Positions 1 to 8,476 of a stretch of 40,619 bases of DNA are shown here, one piece after another; within the stretch, counting starts at the first letter, position 1; each line of letters opens with the position of its first letter. The position numbers and the translations under genes were made by a program. The stretch comes from Streptomyces hygroscopicus subsp. hygroscopicus (GTDB taxonomy: Bacteria; Actinomycetota; Actinomycetes; Streptomycetales; Streptomycetaceae): contig NZ_BBOX01000244.1 in NCBI RefSeq assembly GCF_001553455.1, forward strand, positions 1 through 40,619, in the 5' to 3' direction. The notes under the pieces are model-generated. The model had not been told where the DNA came from and searched no databases. It worked only from the letters and a program-made list of their open reading frames with translations.

Positions 1-1899
1 GGCCGAGGTGCGGGGCAGGTCCAGGGTCAGCCGCGGGGTGGTGGACGGCGGTTCGAGAAGGCCCGCGTCGGTGCCCGCGATGATCAGGCCGAGGCGGTGG
101 CCGGCCGGGACGACATGGTCGGTCGCCGCGAGGTCGAGGGTGATGGTGTACGCCTTGCCCGGGGTCAGCGGGCGGCCCTTGCCGTCGGCCGCGGCGTGGC
201 CGAGGTCGGCCCAGCCGCGGCTGAAGACCGTGTAGTCGACGCTCGCCAGGTCCGCGGCGGTCTCCTTGAAGCAGGCGCTGTCGCCCGTCGTGCTGCTGCC
301 CCAGCAGCTGCGCCGGTCGAGGGTGGTGATCCCCTCGCCGGCCGCCGTGTAGTCCCGGATGGTGGCCGGGCCGAGGTCGACCAGGACCGCGGAGAGATGG
401 GCGCTGGTGGTGGAGGGCGTGGCGGTGACGGTGACCGTGCCGGAGCCGGACAGCCGCAGGTCCTTCGTCAGCGGGCCGGTGGTGAAGCCCGCCTTGCCGG
501 GCGTCGAGGTGTCGATCGCCGCGGACCAGTCGGCCTCGCTCAGCGCGGGGTCGTCGGTGAAGGTCTCGGTCGCGCCGGGCTCGGCCCGCTCGGTGCCGAG
601 CACTCCCACCCCGGCCGTGGCGCCGCCGCGCGGGCGCAGGGTGGTCTGCCGGGTGCCGGACGGGGGCCAGACGCGGTCGGTGGACCACTGGTCGGGGGCG
701 CGCTCGACATCGGCCATCGGCTCGCGCTCGATGCCGTTGTCGAGGCCGAGGAGGTAGTGGTCGAACCAGCGGTGCAGGGTGCGCACCCACTCCTCGCGCC
801 GGAAGTCGAACGGGTCGACGTGTCCGGTCTGGGAGAGCCAGATCTTGCGCTCGACGCCCGCGTCGGCGAGCGCGTTCCACCACTGTCCGAGGTGCTTGGT
901 GCGGACGTTGAGGTCCTGCGCCCCGTGGACGGCGAAGACGCTGGCCCGCACCTTGCCGGCGTCCGGTACGTAATTGCGGGCGCTCCACAGACCGGTCCAG
1001 TCGCCGCTGCGCGGGGCGCCCTCGACCAGACGCCGCTGTACGGCGGCGCAGCGGGCGTGCGCGTCATCGCTCTCGACGGCGTCCGCGAGTCCGTCCGGGC
1101 CGGAGTCGAAGAGCGCGGCGCCCTTGGCGAAGTAGTAGTCGTACCAGGAGGAGATGGCGCCGATGGGCACGATGGTCTTGAGGCCCTTGACACCGGTGGC
1201 GGCGACGCCGCCCGCGATGGTGCCGTCGTAGCTCTTGCCGATCATTCCGGTGGCGCCGTTGGACCAGCTCGCCCTGACCGTCCGGGTGCCGGTGCGGGTG
1301 GTGTACGCGGTCGCCCGGCCGTTCAGCCAGTCGACGACGGCCTTGGCGGACTGGATGTCGGAGCGGCCGCCGATGTCCGCACAGCCGTCGGAGCGGTTGG
1401 TTCCGGCGAGGTCGACCAGGACGGTGGCGTAGCCGCGCGGCACGAAGTAGTTGTCGTAGAAGAGCGGGAAGCGGACCGGGTTCCCGGCGGCGTCATAGGT
1501 CTTGGTCTGGCTCTCGTTGCCGCGTCCGCAGCACGAGTAGTAGGGGCTCGCGTCCATGATGACGGGGACGCGGTGGCCCTGTCGCGCGGGTTCGCGCGGC
1601 CGCACGATGTCGACGGCGACCCGGTCGGTGCGCCCGTCCGTGTCGCCGTCGACCCTCGTGTCCACCCATACGGACTCCCGGATGGCGTTCTCGTAGGAGT
1701 AGACGGGTCTGCTCTCCGGTCCGTTCTCTCCGGTGGAGGCCGTGGACGCGGCGGAAGCGGGCGAGACGGCGGAAGCGGCGTGGGCGGCCGGGACGCCGAG
1801 CGGTGGCAGCAGCGACATGGCGACGGCGAGCAGCGCGGTGACCGCCGACAGCGAGAGCGTGGTCCAGTGGATGCGGGAGGTACGCCTCTGTAGCAGCAC
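1..1899 (-). CDS. Secreted Xaa-Pro dipeptidyl-peptidase, S15/CocE-NonD family (3' end outside window)
   Basis: Serine peptidase that would remove Xaa-Pro dipeptides from peptides outside the cell. About 633 residues are visible; only the extreme C-terminus is missing. An N-terminal signal peptide (basic QRRTSR, hydrophobic stretch, then PAAHAAS) implies secretion. The nucleophile elbow is GKSYDG with Ser223. The likely triad partners are Asp329 in GAQDLNV and His360 in SQTGHVDPF. The C-terminal part (about residue 470 on, ending in DHVVPAGHRLGLIIAGTD) is the beta-sandwich typical of PepX/CocE enzymes. The start is uncertain: GTG at 1899 directly precedes the signal peptide but has no close Shine-Dalgarno, while AGGAG abuts an in-frame TTG at 1923. 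The gene is divergent from the M1 aminopeptidase, and the pair makes an extracellular peptide-degradation locus. Family call is firm; substrate is inferred. Confidence 0.9.
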   Translation of the reverse strand, partial: MLLQRRTSRIHWTTLSLSAVTALLAVAMSLLPPLGVPAAHAASAVSPASAASTASTGENGPESRPVYSYENAIRESVWVDTRVDGDTDGRTDRVAVDIVRPREPARQGHRVPVIMDASPYYSCCGRGNESQTKTYDAAGNPVRFPLFYDNYFVPRGYATVLVDLAGTNRSDGCADIGGRSDIQSAKAVVDWLNGRATAYTTRTGTRTVRASWSNGATGMIGKSYDGTIAGGVAATGVKGLKTIVPIGAISSWYDYYFAKGAALFDSGPDGLADAVESDDAHARCAAVQRRLVEGAPRSGDWTGLWSARNYVPDAGKVRASVFAVHGAQDLNVRTKHLGQWWNALADAGVERKIWLSQTGHVDPFDFRREEWVRTLHRWFDHYLLGLDNGIEREPMADVERAPDQWSTDRVWPPSGTRQTTLRPRGGATAGVGVLGTERAEPGATETFTDDPALSEADWSAAIDTSTPGKAGFTTGPLTKDLRLSGSGTVTVTATPSTTSAHLSAVLVDLGPATIRDYTAAGEGITTLDRRSCWGSSTTGDSACFKETAADLASVDYTVFSRGWADLGHAAADGKGRPLTPGKAYTITLDLAATDHVVPAGHRLGLIIAGTDAGLLEPPSTTPRLTLDLPRTSA

Positions 1900-2084
1900 G
1901 GCCCGGACGGTAGCGCGAGTCAACTCCTGTACAGAAGAGGGCGATGCGTGTCGGAGTGCGTCCGGGTCGATGCGCGTTGCGGCCGGATGTCGATTGGATG
2001 TCGGATGGTGTGAGGGACGCGGAGTGTGTGGCGGGAGTACATAGGCTCGCGAGTGATCGTTCTCCCCTACGAGTTGGAGGACTC

Positions 2085-3575
2085 GTGCGTCACCACAGAC
2101 TTCTCGTCCCGGGCGCGGCCGCGGCCTGCCTGCTGCTGGCGGTCCCGGCGTCGGCGGCCGACGCCACGCCGGGCGCCCCCGGCATCGGGGACTCCTACTA
2201 CCCCTCGTACGGCAACGGCGGGTACGACGTCTCGCATTACGACCTTCGGCTGAAGTACCAGCCGACGACGGACCGGCTGGAGGGCACGGCGACGATCCTG
2301 GCCGACGCCCGGCAGAACCTGTCCCGGTTCAACCTGGACTTCGCGCTCGATGTGAGCGAGGTGCTGGTGGGCGGCAAGAAGGCCGCGTTCGCCGCGACCG
2401 GCGACCATGAACTGGAGGTCACCCCGGCCGCGCCGCTCACCTCCGGCCGCCCGTTCACCGTGGTCGTGCGCTACAGCGGTACGCCCTCGAAGGTCGTGGC
2501 GGGCGGTTTCACCTCCTGGCTGCGCACCCCGGACGGCGGCGTCGCGGCGAATGAGCCGGAGTCGGCCTGGTGGTGGTTCCCGAGCAATGACCACCCGCTC
2601 GACAAGGCGACGTACGACGTGTCGGTGGCGGTGCCGGACGGGACGCAGGCGATCAGCAACGGCACCCTCCAGTCGACCAGCTCCAAGCTGGGCTGGACCC
2701 GCTACAACTGGCGCTCCAGCAAGCCGCAGGCCCCGTACCTGGCCACGCTGGCGGTCGGCAAGTTCGACATCACGACGGACACGACCGCGAACGGCCTGCC
2801 GGTGATCAACGCCTACAGCAAGGACCTCGGGGGCAACGCGGGGGCGGCGCGGGCGAGCGTGGAGCGGTCGGCGGAGATCGTGGACTGGGAGTCCACGGTC
2901 TTCGGCCCGTACCCCTTCGACGCGCTGGGCGGCTATGTGCCCAATGTGCCCACGGGGTACGCGCTGGAGACCCAGACCCGGCCGTTCTACAGCCCGAAGC
3001 AGTTCGCCAAGGGCGCGAACACCTCGGTGGTCGTGCATGAGCTGGCCCACCAGTGGTTCGGCGACAGCGTCTCGCTGAAGGACTGGCGCGACATCTGGAT
3101 CAACGAGGGCTTCGCCACCTACGCGCAGTGGCTGTGGTCGGAGAAGGAGGGCGAGGGCACCGCACAGGAACTGGCGGACTACACCTACGCCTCCCACCCG
3201 GCCGACGACCCCTTCTGGACGGTCGAGCCGGGCGACCCGGGGCCGGAGAACCAGTTCCACAACGCGGTCTACGACCGGGGCGCGCTGGCCCTCCAGGCGC
3301 TGCGGAACGAGATCGGCGACGAGGACTTCTTCGCGATCCTCAAGGGCTGGCCGACGGCGCACCGGTACGGGAACGCCTCGGTCAAGGACTTCGTGGCCTA
3401 CGCGGAGAAGGTGTCGGGCAAGCCGCTGGCCTCGCTCTTCGACACCTGGCTGTTCACCCCGTCGAAGCCGGCCGCCTCGCAGGCGCGGGCCGCGGAGCTG
3501 AGCCCGGCCAAGGCTCCGGTGCGGCCGAAGTCGTGGCAGCGGATCCAGGACACGCACAGCGCCCACCGGCACTAA
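2085..3575 (+). CDS. Secreted M1 family metallopeptidase (aminopeptidase)
   Basis: Zinc aminopeptidase of 496 residues acting outside the cell. The GTG start at 2085 has GGAGG at 2076-2080 and opens a signal peptide (VRHHRLLVPGAAAACLLLAVPASAADA); the frame is open further upstream but without coding character. The N-terminal beta domain is followed by the catalytic domain. The zinc site is HELAH (His318, Glu319, His322) with the third ligand Glu341 in NEGFATY. The exopeptidase GAMEN-like position reads GYALE. The protein ends soon after the thermolysin-like domain (about residue 470), so it lacks the long C-terminal domain of PepN and matches the short secreted actinobacterial M1 enzymes. A strong hairpin follows the stop. 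Confidence 0.95.
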   Translation: MRHHRLLVPGAAAACLLLAVPASAADATPGAPGIGDSYYPSYGNGGYDVSHYDLRLKYQPTTDRLEGTATILADARQNLSRFNLDFALDVSEVLVGGKKAAFAATGDHELEVTPAAPLTSGRPFTVVVRYSGTPSKVVAGGFTSWLRTPDGGVAANEPESAWWWFPSNDHPLDKATYDVSVAVPDGTQAISNGTLQSTSSKLGWTRYNWRSSKPQAPYLATLAVGKFDITTDTTANGLPVINAYSKDLGGNAGAARASVERSAEIVDWESTVFGPYPFDALGGYVPNVPTGYALETQTRPFYSPKQFAKGANTSVVVHELAHQWFGDSVSLKDWRDIWINEGFATYAQWLWSEKEGEGTAQELADYTYASHPADDPFWTVEPGDPGPENQFHNAVYDRGALALQALRNEIGDEDFFAILKGWPTAHRYGNASVKDFVAYAEKVSGKPLASLFDTWLFTPSKPAASQARAAELSPAKAPVRPKSWQRIQDTHSAHRH

Positions 3576-3583
3576 TCCTCCCG

Positions 3584-3621
3584 GGCCCCGGCCGGGTGGT
3601 CCCCCACCCCGGGCCGGGGCC
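3584..3621 (+). terminator. Rho-independent-like terminator of the M1 peptidase gene
   Basis: A hairpin 8 bases past the stop. GGCCCCGGCC (3584-3593) pairs with GGCCGGGGCC (3612-3621), and inside it GGGTGG pairs with CCACCC around a TCCC loop. No U-tract follows, as is common in Streptomyces. Confidence 0.75.
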
Positions 3622-3956
3622 TCGCGCGTACCCGGGTGCGGCGCCGCGCCGTCCATGGCGCCGCGGGACTGTCCACGGCACCGCTGGGGCGCCCTCGCGC
3701 GGCCCGGACCGCCCACGGCGCTGCTGGGGCACCCCCGCGCGGCCCGGCGCGGGCCCGGCGTCGGCCGTGGCAGGCCGGAAGGCCGGTCAAAGACGGGGAA
3801 GCCCAGGCCACGAGGCCGGTCACGGCGGGGACAGGCCGGGATACGCGGCCGGGCACAGCCGAGGAAGTCCAGGCACAAAGCCGCCCGGCACGGCGGCGGA
3901 GACCAGGCACGAAGCCGCCGGTCACGGCCCCGGAAGACCCGGCACGAAGCCGCCGG
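3622..3956. other. Gene-free GC-rich spacer
   Basis: No reading frame here has both a credible start and homologous-looking content. The stretch is built of short degenerate repeats (GGCCCGG, CACGGCG and GGTCACGG variants). It lies between the terminator of the M1 gene and the convergent MpaB-type gene. The open frames across it are a composition effect. Confidence 0.5.
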
Positions 3957-3964
3957 TCACGGCC
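3906..3964. repeat. Direct repeat pair at the 3' end of the MpaB-type gene
   Basis: Two identical copies of about 24 bp (3906-3929 and 3941-3964), both beginning GGCACGAAGCC and ending GGTCACGGCC, at 35-bp spacing. The TGA stop of the MpaB-type gene (3957-3959, minus strand) is the TCA of the second copy, so the repeat reaches into the gene's end. Confidence 0.7.
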
Positions 3965-4817
3965 GTCCGGCACGGGCTCGGCGCCGGGCCTGGTACGCGA
4001 GGGGGAGATAGCGCAGCCGCTCGGGCAGCAGCGGAACCACCACCCGGACGCCCCTCCCGAACCACCGCAGCCGCCGCTCCTGCCCCCGGGTCCACACCAG
4101 CCCGATCGCCTCCCGCGCGTCCGGCGGCATCAGCCCCACGGTGAGGAACGCGCGGAACCGGGTGAACAGCGGGCGCAGCAGTGGCCACAGCAGACGCGGC
4201 GGCAGCGGGCCCGGCGGAGGCACGGACGCGTCGGGCGCGGCCAGCTCCCGGGCGACGACGGTCGGCTCCAGCCGTTCCCGCACCATCGCGCGGTAGTAGG
4301 GCCAGAACTCCTCGACGGACCCCGGCATGTCGCGGTCGTCGATGCCCAGCACCCGCCCGATCCGCAGCCACTCCGCGTACAGCTGCCGCTCCTCGTCCTC
4401 GGTGAAGGGACGGGTCCCCAGATAGCGCTGGGCCCGCAGATAGACCGGGTAGCCGGTGGCGTGCACCCAGGCGTAGACGGGCGGGTCGAGCGCCCGGTAA
4501 GGGCGGCCGTGCGCGTCCACGCCCCGGATGGACGCGTGGAGCGTACGCAGCCGGCGGCCCTCCGCCTCGGCCTCCGCCCCGCCGTACACCCACAGCTGCA
4601 CCGAGCGCAGCGAGCGCTCCCCGCGCCCCCAGGGGTCGGTACGGAAGACGGAGTGCTGGTCCACGCCCGCCCCGACGGCGGGATGCGCCACCTGCATGGT
4701 CATCGCGGCCGGCAGGGCGAGCACGCTGCGCAGCTCCCCCGCGATCGCCCACAGGATGCCGCCCGCAGGGGGCGGACCGTGGCCTTCGGCGGTGTGGCGG
4801 GGGCTCTGCGTGCTCAT
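3957..4817 (-). CDS. Oxygenase MpaB family protein (DUF2236)
   Basis: 286 residues, related to the MpaB/latex-clearing protein family of heme-dependent oxygenases. Features seen are the conserved N-terminal segment LPAAMTMQVAHPAVGAGV (residues about 35-52), FRTDPWGRGERSLR, the YAWVHATGYPVYL block whose His is the expected proximal heme ligand, and a basic C-terminal half with PPDAREAIGLVWT. There is no signal peptide; the protein is probably cytoplasmic or peripheral to the membrane. The ATG at 4817 is the only good start. The natural substrate cannot be read from the sequence: family members cleave polyisoprenes or carry out oxidative reactions in secondary metabolism. A remnant of another gene lies directly upstream in the same orientation. 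Confidence 0.85.
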   Translation of the reverse strand: MSTQSPRHTAEGHGPPPAGGILWAIAGELRSVLALPAAMTMQVAHPAVGAGVDQHSVFRTDPWGRGERSLRSVQLWVYGGAEAEAEGRRLRTLHASIRGVDAHGRPYRALDPPVYAWVHATGYPVYLRAQRYLGTRPFTEDEERQLYAEWLRIGRVLGIDDRDMPGSVEEFWPYYRAMVRERLEPTVVARELAAPDASVPPPGPLPPRLLWPLLRPLFTRFRAFLTVGLMPPDAREAIGLVWTRGQERRLRWFGRGVRVVVPLLPERLRYLPLAYQARRRARAGRP

Positions 4818-4836
4818 GGGACCAGCGGTGGCGCGA

Positions 4837-5004
4837 TTACTCCTCTCCTGTCCCAGTGTGCGCGCTCGCGCCGTTGAGGAGCGGGCGCAGGGTGAGCGAG
4901 TAGTCGTAGGGCCGGTCGGCCTTCACCCGGTACTGGTCGCGGACCGGGTTGGGGGTGTCGCCCACGCCGGTGACCGCGTGGTCACGATGTGCGCTGGGCG
5001 TCCC
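4837..5004 (-). pseudogene. C-terminal remnant of an unidentified protein
   Basis: Minus-strand frame open from a TGA (5005-5007) to TAA (4837-4839) with strong GC3 bias. It encodes a tail containing TGVGDTPNPVRDQY and DRPYDYSLTLRPLLNG. No ATG start and no upstream domain are present, so this looks like the last 50 or so residues of a gene whose body was deleted. The parent family was not recognised. It ends 20 bp before the MpaB-type start and may once have been its operon partner. Confidence 0.4.
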
Positions 5005-5102
5005 TCACCGACCGCGGCGGTGCCGGACTGCTGGTCTCCGGAGACCTGGAGGCGGGGGCGAGCGCGTACGACGAGCGACGGCTGGAACACCCTGCACGCC
5101 GC

Positions 5103-5152
5103 GATGCCACAGCAACGCGGAAGGTTTCACAGTAGTGATGCGACAGCAATAC
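5103..5152 (+). promoter_or_regulatory. Direct-repeat operator candidate and promoter of the merR gene
   Basis: Two near-identical 16-mers, GATGCCACAGCAACGC (5103-5118) and GATGCGACAGCAATAC (5137-5152), stand 34 bp apart, about three helical turns. Between them is TTCACAGTAGTG. A weak promoter (TTCACA, 18 bp, TACTGA) overlaps the second copy, which suits autoregulation by the MerR protein encoded 65 bp downstream. The assignment is inferred from position only. Confidence 0.4.
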
Positions 5153-5216
5153 TGATGGACCCGAGCGGGCAAGCAGCACGGCGGAACAGGACGACGCGGA
5201 GAGCGAGGCACGGCCG

Positions 5217-5960
5217 ATGACCACCCCCGGCACCGAGGAACCCACCCTCACCGTCGACGAACTGGCGGCCCGCGCCGGGGTGACCGTGCGCACCATCCGC
5301 TTCTACAGCACCCGCGGGCTGCTGCCGCCACCGGTGATCGGCCCGCGCCGGGTCGGCCACTACGGCCCCGAGCACCTCTCCCGGCTCGCGCTGATCGAAC
5401 AGTTGCAGCGCCACGGCATGACCCTGTCCGCCATAGAGCGCTATCTGAGCCAGTTGCCGCAGGATCTGAGCGAGGACGATCTGGCGATCCACCGGGCCCT
5501 GGTCGCCTCCTGGGGCCCGGACGCCCGCGAGGAGGCCACCCGAGAGCAGCTGGACCGGCGGGCCGGACGGGAGCTCGCGGAGGAGGACATCGACCGGCTG
5601 GCCGCGCTGGACGCGCTGGAGCGCACCGACGACCCGGACCGCTTCCGGATCGATCCCAAGGTGCTCCACCTGGGGCTGCGGCTGCTGGACGTGCCGATCG
5701 AGCTGGAGACGATACGCACGGCCCATGCGGTCGTGCTGGAGCACACCCGCTCGGCGGCGCGGGAGCTCAGCCGGTTGTTCCGGGACGAGGTGTGGGGGCC
5801 CGAGCGCGATCACGAGTCCGGCAGCGGGCCGGAGCGGATGCGGGCGAAGAAGTCGCTGTCGGCCCATATGCAGCCGCTGGTGGTGGAGGCGCTGGTGATC
5901 GCGTTCCAGCGGTCGATGAAGCACGAGCTACGGGCCTGGTACGGGCAGGACGCCGACTGA
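5217..5960 (+). CDS. MerR family transcriptional regulator
   Basis: 247 residues. The N-terminal winged-helix domain (about residues 9-80) is canonical MerR: TVDELAARAGVTVRTIRFY, GLLPPPVIGPRRVGHY, then SRLALIEQLQRHGMTLSAIERYL. A longer C-terminal helical region (about 85-247) has no cysteine cluster, which argues against metal sensing and for a small organic ligand or acyl-CoA effector. It is transcribed towards the acyl-CoA operon, which ends 126 bp away, and its upstream region shares an ACAG...TAGTG element with the promoter of that operon. Control of beta-oxidation genes is therefore plausible but inferred. The ATG at 5217 is preceded by a weak GAGG. Confidence 0.85.
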   Translation: MTTPGTEEPTLTVDELAARAGVTVRTIRFYSTRGLLPPPVIGPRRVGHYGPEHLSRLALIEQLQRHGMTLSAIERYLSQLPQDLSEDDLAIHRALVASWGPDAREEATREQLDRRAGRELAEEDIDRLAALDALERTDDPDRFRIDPKVLHLGLRLLDVPIELETIRTAHAVVLEHTRSAARELSRLFRDEVWGPERDHESGSGPERMRAKKSLSAHMQPLVVEALVIAFQRSMKHELRAWYGQDAD

Positions 5961-6032
5961 GCGGCCCGGGCCGGAGGGACGGAAGGCCCGGCCCGGACCC
6001 ACCCGGCCCGGACCCACGGCGTCCCGGCGCGT

Positions 6033-6063
6033 GCTGGCGGGCCGGGACGGACGGCCCGCCAGC
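6033..6063. terminator. Terminator hairpin between convergent merR and fadB
   Basis: A perfect 11-bp stem: GCTGGCGGGCC (6033-6043) pairs with GGCCCGCCAGC (6053-6063) around a 9-base loop. It lies between two convergent genes and could serve both. A second, weaker GGCCCGG dyad lies just upstream at about 5962-5996. Confidence 0.7.
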
Positions 6064-6086
6064 CCCCGGGCCCCGTACGCCGCCCG

Positions 6087-8402
6087 CTAGTCCGCGAAGC
6101 GCTCTCCGCGCTCCGCCTTCTCCAGCAGCAGCGCGGGCGGGGCGAACCGCTCCCCGTAGGCCGCCTCCAGTTCCCGGGCGCGGGCCACGAAACCGGCCAC
6201 GCCGCCCTCGTATCCGTTGATGTATTGCAGCACCCCGCCCGTCCAGCCGGGGAAGCCGATGCCGAGGATGGAGCCGATGTTGGCGTCGGCCACGGAGGTC
6301 AGCACGCCTTCCTCGAGCAGCCGCACCGTGTCGATGGCCTCGCTGAAGAGCATCCGCTCCTTCATGTCCTCGAAGGGGACACGGGCACCCTCGGCGCCGG
6401 AGCCGCCGGACCCACCAGGCCCGCCCGAGCCGCCAGGCCCACCCGAGCCGCCAGATCCGCCCGAACCGCCAGGCCCGCCCGACCCACCAGATCCGCCCGA
6501 GCCGAAGTGCTCCCGCAGCCCCGGCCACAGCCGGAGGCGCTTGCCGGTCGTCCCGTCGTAGTCGTAGAAGCCCGCGCCGCCGCTGCGGCCGGTGCGCCCG
6601 AACTCCTCCACCATGCGGTCGATGACCGCGTCGGCCGGATGCGGCCGCCACTCGCCGCCCGCCTGTTCCGTCGCCCGGCGCGTCTCCTCCCGGATCTTGC
6701 GCGGCAGGGTCAGGGTCAGCTCGTCCATCAGGGAGAGCACCTTGGCCGGGTAGCCTGCCTGGGCCGCGGCCTGTTCCACGGTGGCCGGATCGATGCCCTC
6801 CCCCACCATGGCCACGCCCTCGTTGAGGAACTGGCCGATGACGCGGGAGGTGAAGAAGCCGCGGGAGTCATTGACCACGATCGGGGTCTTGTTGATCTGC
6901 CGCACCAGATCGAAGGCGCGGGCCAGCGCCTCGTCGCCGGTGCGCTCGCCCTTGATGATCTCGACCAGCGGCATCTTGTCGACGGGTGAGAAGAAGTGCA
7001 GTCCGATGAAGTGGTCGGGCCGCTGCACCCCCTCGGCGAGCAGGGTGATGGGGAGGGTGGAGGTGTTGGAGCACAGCAGGGGGTACCTCCGGCCGGAGAT
7101 GGGGGGAGCGTCCGGGGCGACGATGCCCTCGGCCTCCTGGAACACCTTGTGCTTGAGCGCCGGGTCCTCGAAGACCGCCTCGATGACCGCGTCACAGCCC
7201 TCGAGATCGCGCGGATCGGCGGTCGGGGTGATCCGGGCCAGCAGCTCGTCCCGCTCGGCCTCGGTGGTACGGCCCTTGGCGAGCGCCTTGGCCAGCAGCC
7301 CTTCCGCATGGCCCTTGCCCTTGGCGGCGGCCTCCACGGAGACGTCCTTGAGGACGACCTCGATGCCCGCCTTGGCACAGGAGTACGCGATGCCCGCGCC
7401 CATCATCCCGGCGCCCAGCACCGCGACCTTGCGGACCCGACCGGGCTCGATCCCCTTGGGCCGGTTGGCACCGGAGTTGACCGCCTGCAGATCGAAGAAG
7501 AAAGCCTGGATCATGTTCTTGGCGGTCTGGCCGATGACCAGCTCGGTGAAGTACCGCGCCTCGATGGTCTGCGCGGTCTCGAAGTCCACCTGGGAGCCCT
7601 CGACGGCGGCGGCCAGGATGTTGCGCTGCGCCGGGTAGGGGGCGCCGTTCAGCTGCTTCCTCAGGTTGGCGGGGAAGGCGGGCAGATTGACCGCGAACTT
7701 CGGCTGCGCCGGGGTGCCGCCCGGGATCCGGTACCCCTTCTCGTCCCAGGGCTGCGCCGACTCGGGGTGGTCGGCGATGAACCTCCGCGCCCGGGTCAGC
7801 ATCTCCTCGGGGGTGGCCGCCACCTCGTCCACCAGCCCCGCCTCCTGGGCGCGCCGGGGGCTGTACCGCGTCCCCTGGAGCAGCCATGTGAGCAGCGCGT
7901 CGGTGACGCCGAGCAGCCGTACCGTCCGGGCGACGCCACCGCCGCCCGGGAGCAGGCCCAGGGTGACCTCGGGGAAGCCGATGCGGGAGCCGGGGGCGTC
8001 GAGGGCGACGCGGTGGTGGCAGGCGAGCGCGATCTCCAGCCCGCCGCCGAGCGCCGCGCCGTTGATCGCGGCGACCACGGGCTTGCCGAGGGTCTCGATC
8101 CGGCGCAGCCCGCGCTTGATGCGCAGGTTCTTCTCGTAGACCTCCCGGGCCTGGCCGGGCCCGGCCTCGAGGAGGTCGTTGAGGTCGCCGCCGGCGAAGA
8201 AGGTCTTCTTGGCGGAGGTGACGATGATGCCGCGGATGGACTCCCGCTCGGCCAGGGCGCGGTCGGCGATCGCGTCGAGGGAGTCGATGAACGCGGCGTT
8301 CATGGTGTTGGCGGACTGGCCGGGGTCGTCGAGCACCAGGGTGACGACGCCCTCGTCGTCCTGCTCCCAGCGGATGGTCGAGGCGGTGGTGGGGTGGGTC
8401 AT
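6087..8402 (-). CDS. fadB: Multifunctional enoyl-CoA hydratase / 3-hydroxyacyl-CoA dehydrogenase (FadB/FadJ type)
   Basis: 771 residues catalysing hydration of enoyl-CoA and NAD-dependent oxidation of 3-hydroxyacyl-CoA. The N-terminal crotonase domain (about 8-200) shows FFAGGDLNDL and NGAALGGGLEIALACHHRV. The dehydrogenase domain has the Rossmann motif VAVLGAGMMGAGIAYSCAKAG at about 328-348 and LHFFSPVDKMPLVEIIKG. Two C-terminal helical domains follow. Between them, at about residues 632-668, sits a Gly/Ser/Pro-only linker that ordinary family members lack (see findings). It is the last gene of the operon, 74 bp after the thiolase gene. The ATG at 8402 is preceded by AGGAGACC on the coding strand. 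Confidence 0.95.
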   Translation of the reverse strand: MTHPTTASTIRWEQDDEGVVTLVLDDPGQSANTMNAAFIDSLDAIADRALAERESIRGIIVTSAKKTFFAGGDLNDLLEAGPGQAREVYEKNLRIKRGLRRIETLGKPVVAAINGAALGGGLEIALACHHRVALDAPGSRIGFPEVTLGLLPGGGGVARTVRLLGVTDALLTWLLQGTRYSPRRAQEAGLVDEVAATPEEMLTRARRFIADHPESAQPWDEKGYRIPGGTPAQPKFAVNLPAFPANLRKQLNGAPYPAQRNILAAAVEGSQVDFETAQTIEARYFTELVIGQTAKNMIQAFFFDLQAVNSGANRPKGIEPGRVRKVAVLGAGMMGAGIAYSCAKAGIEVVLKDVSVEAAAKGKGHAEGLLAKALAKGRTTEAERDELLARITPTADPRDLEGCDAVIEAVFEDPALKHKVFQEAEGIVAPDAPPISGRRYPLLCSNTSTLPITLLAEGVQRPDHFIGLHFFSPVDKMPLVEIIKGERTGDEALARAFDLVRQINKTPIVVNDSRGFFTSRVIGQFLNEGVAMVGEGIDPATVEQAAAQAGYPAKVLSLMDELTLTLPRKIREETRRATEQAGGEWRPHPADAVIDRMVEEFGRTGRSGGAGFYDYDGTTGKRLRLWPGLREHFGSGGSGGSGGPGGSGGSGGSGGPGGSGGPGGSGGSGAEGARVPFEDMKERMLFSEAIDTVRLLEEGVLTSVADANIGSILGIGFPGWTGGVLQYINGYEGGVAGFVARARELEAAYGERFAPPALLLEKAERGERFAD

Positions 8403-8476
8403 CTGAGGTCTCCTGGGCGAAGGGGAAGGGCGCGGGGAGAAGGACGGGGACGAGGAGGGGCGTCAGCGGCCTCGGC

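Noticed and set aside
97..1893. 598-codon open frame antisense to the Xaa-Pro peptidase
   Set aside because: It is opposite a gene with signal peptide and catalytic motifs; its Gly/Val/Ala/Arg-only composition is the mirror image of high GC3 in the true gene.
2082..2111. Similar text at 2082-2111 (minus) and 14685-14714 (plus), both readable as EKSVVTH with differences only at third positions
   Set aside because: One copy lies inside the start of the M1 gene on the wrong strand and the other in a promoter region; 24 bp with seven or so differences is within chance in a long window.
2067..3878. 603-codon minus frame through the M1 peptidase gene
   Set aside because: Shadow of the M1 gene; Arg/Gly/Ala-rich with no domain, and it crosses a terminator and a repeat region.
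5010..5123. Plus-strand frame reading DRGGAGLLVSGDLEAGASAY before merR
   Set aside because: It has no start and is only about 38 codons long; it could be a remnant but there is too little to support a call.
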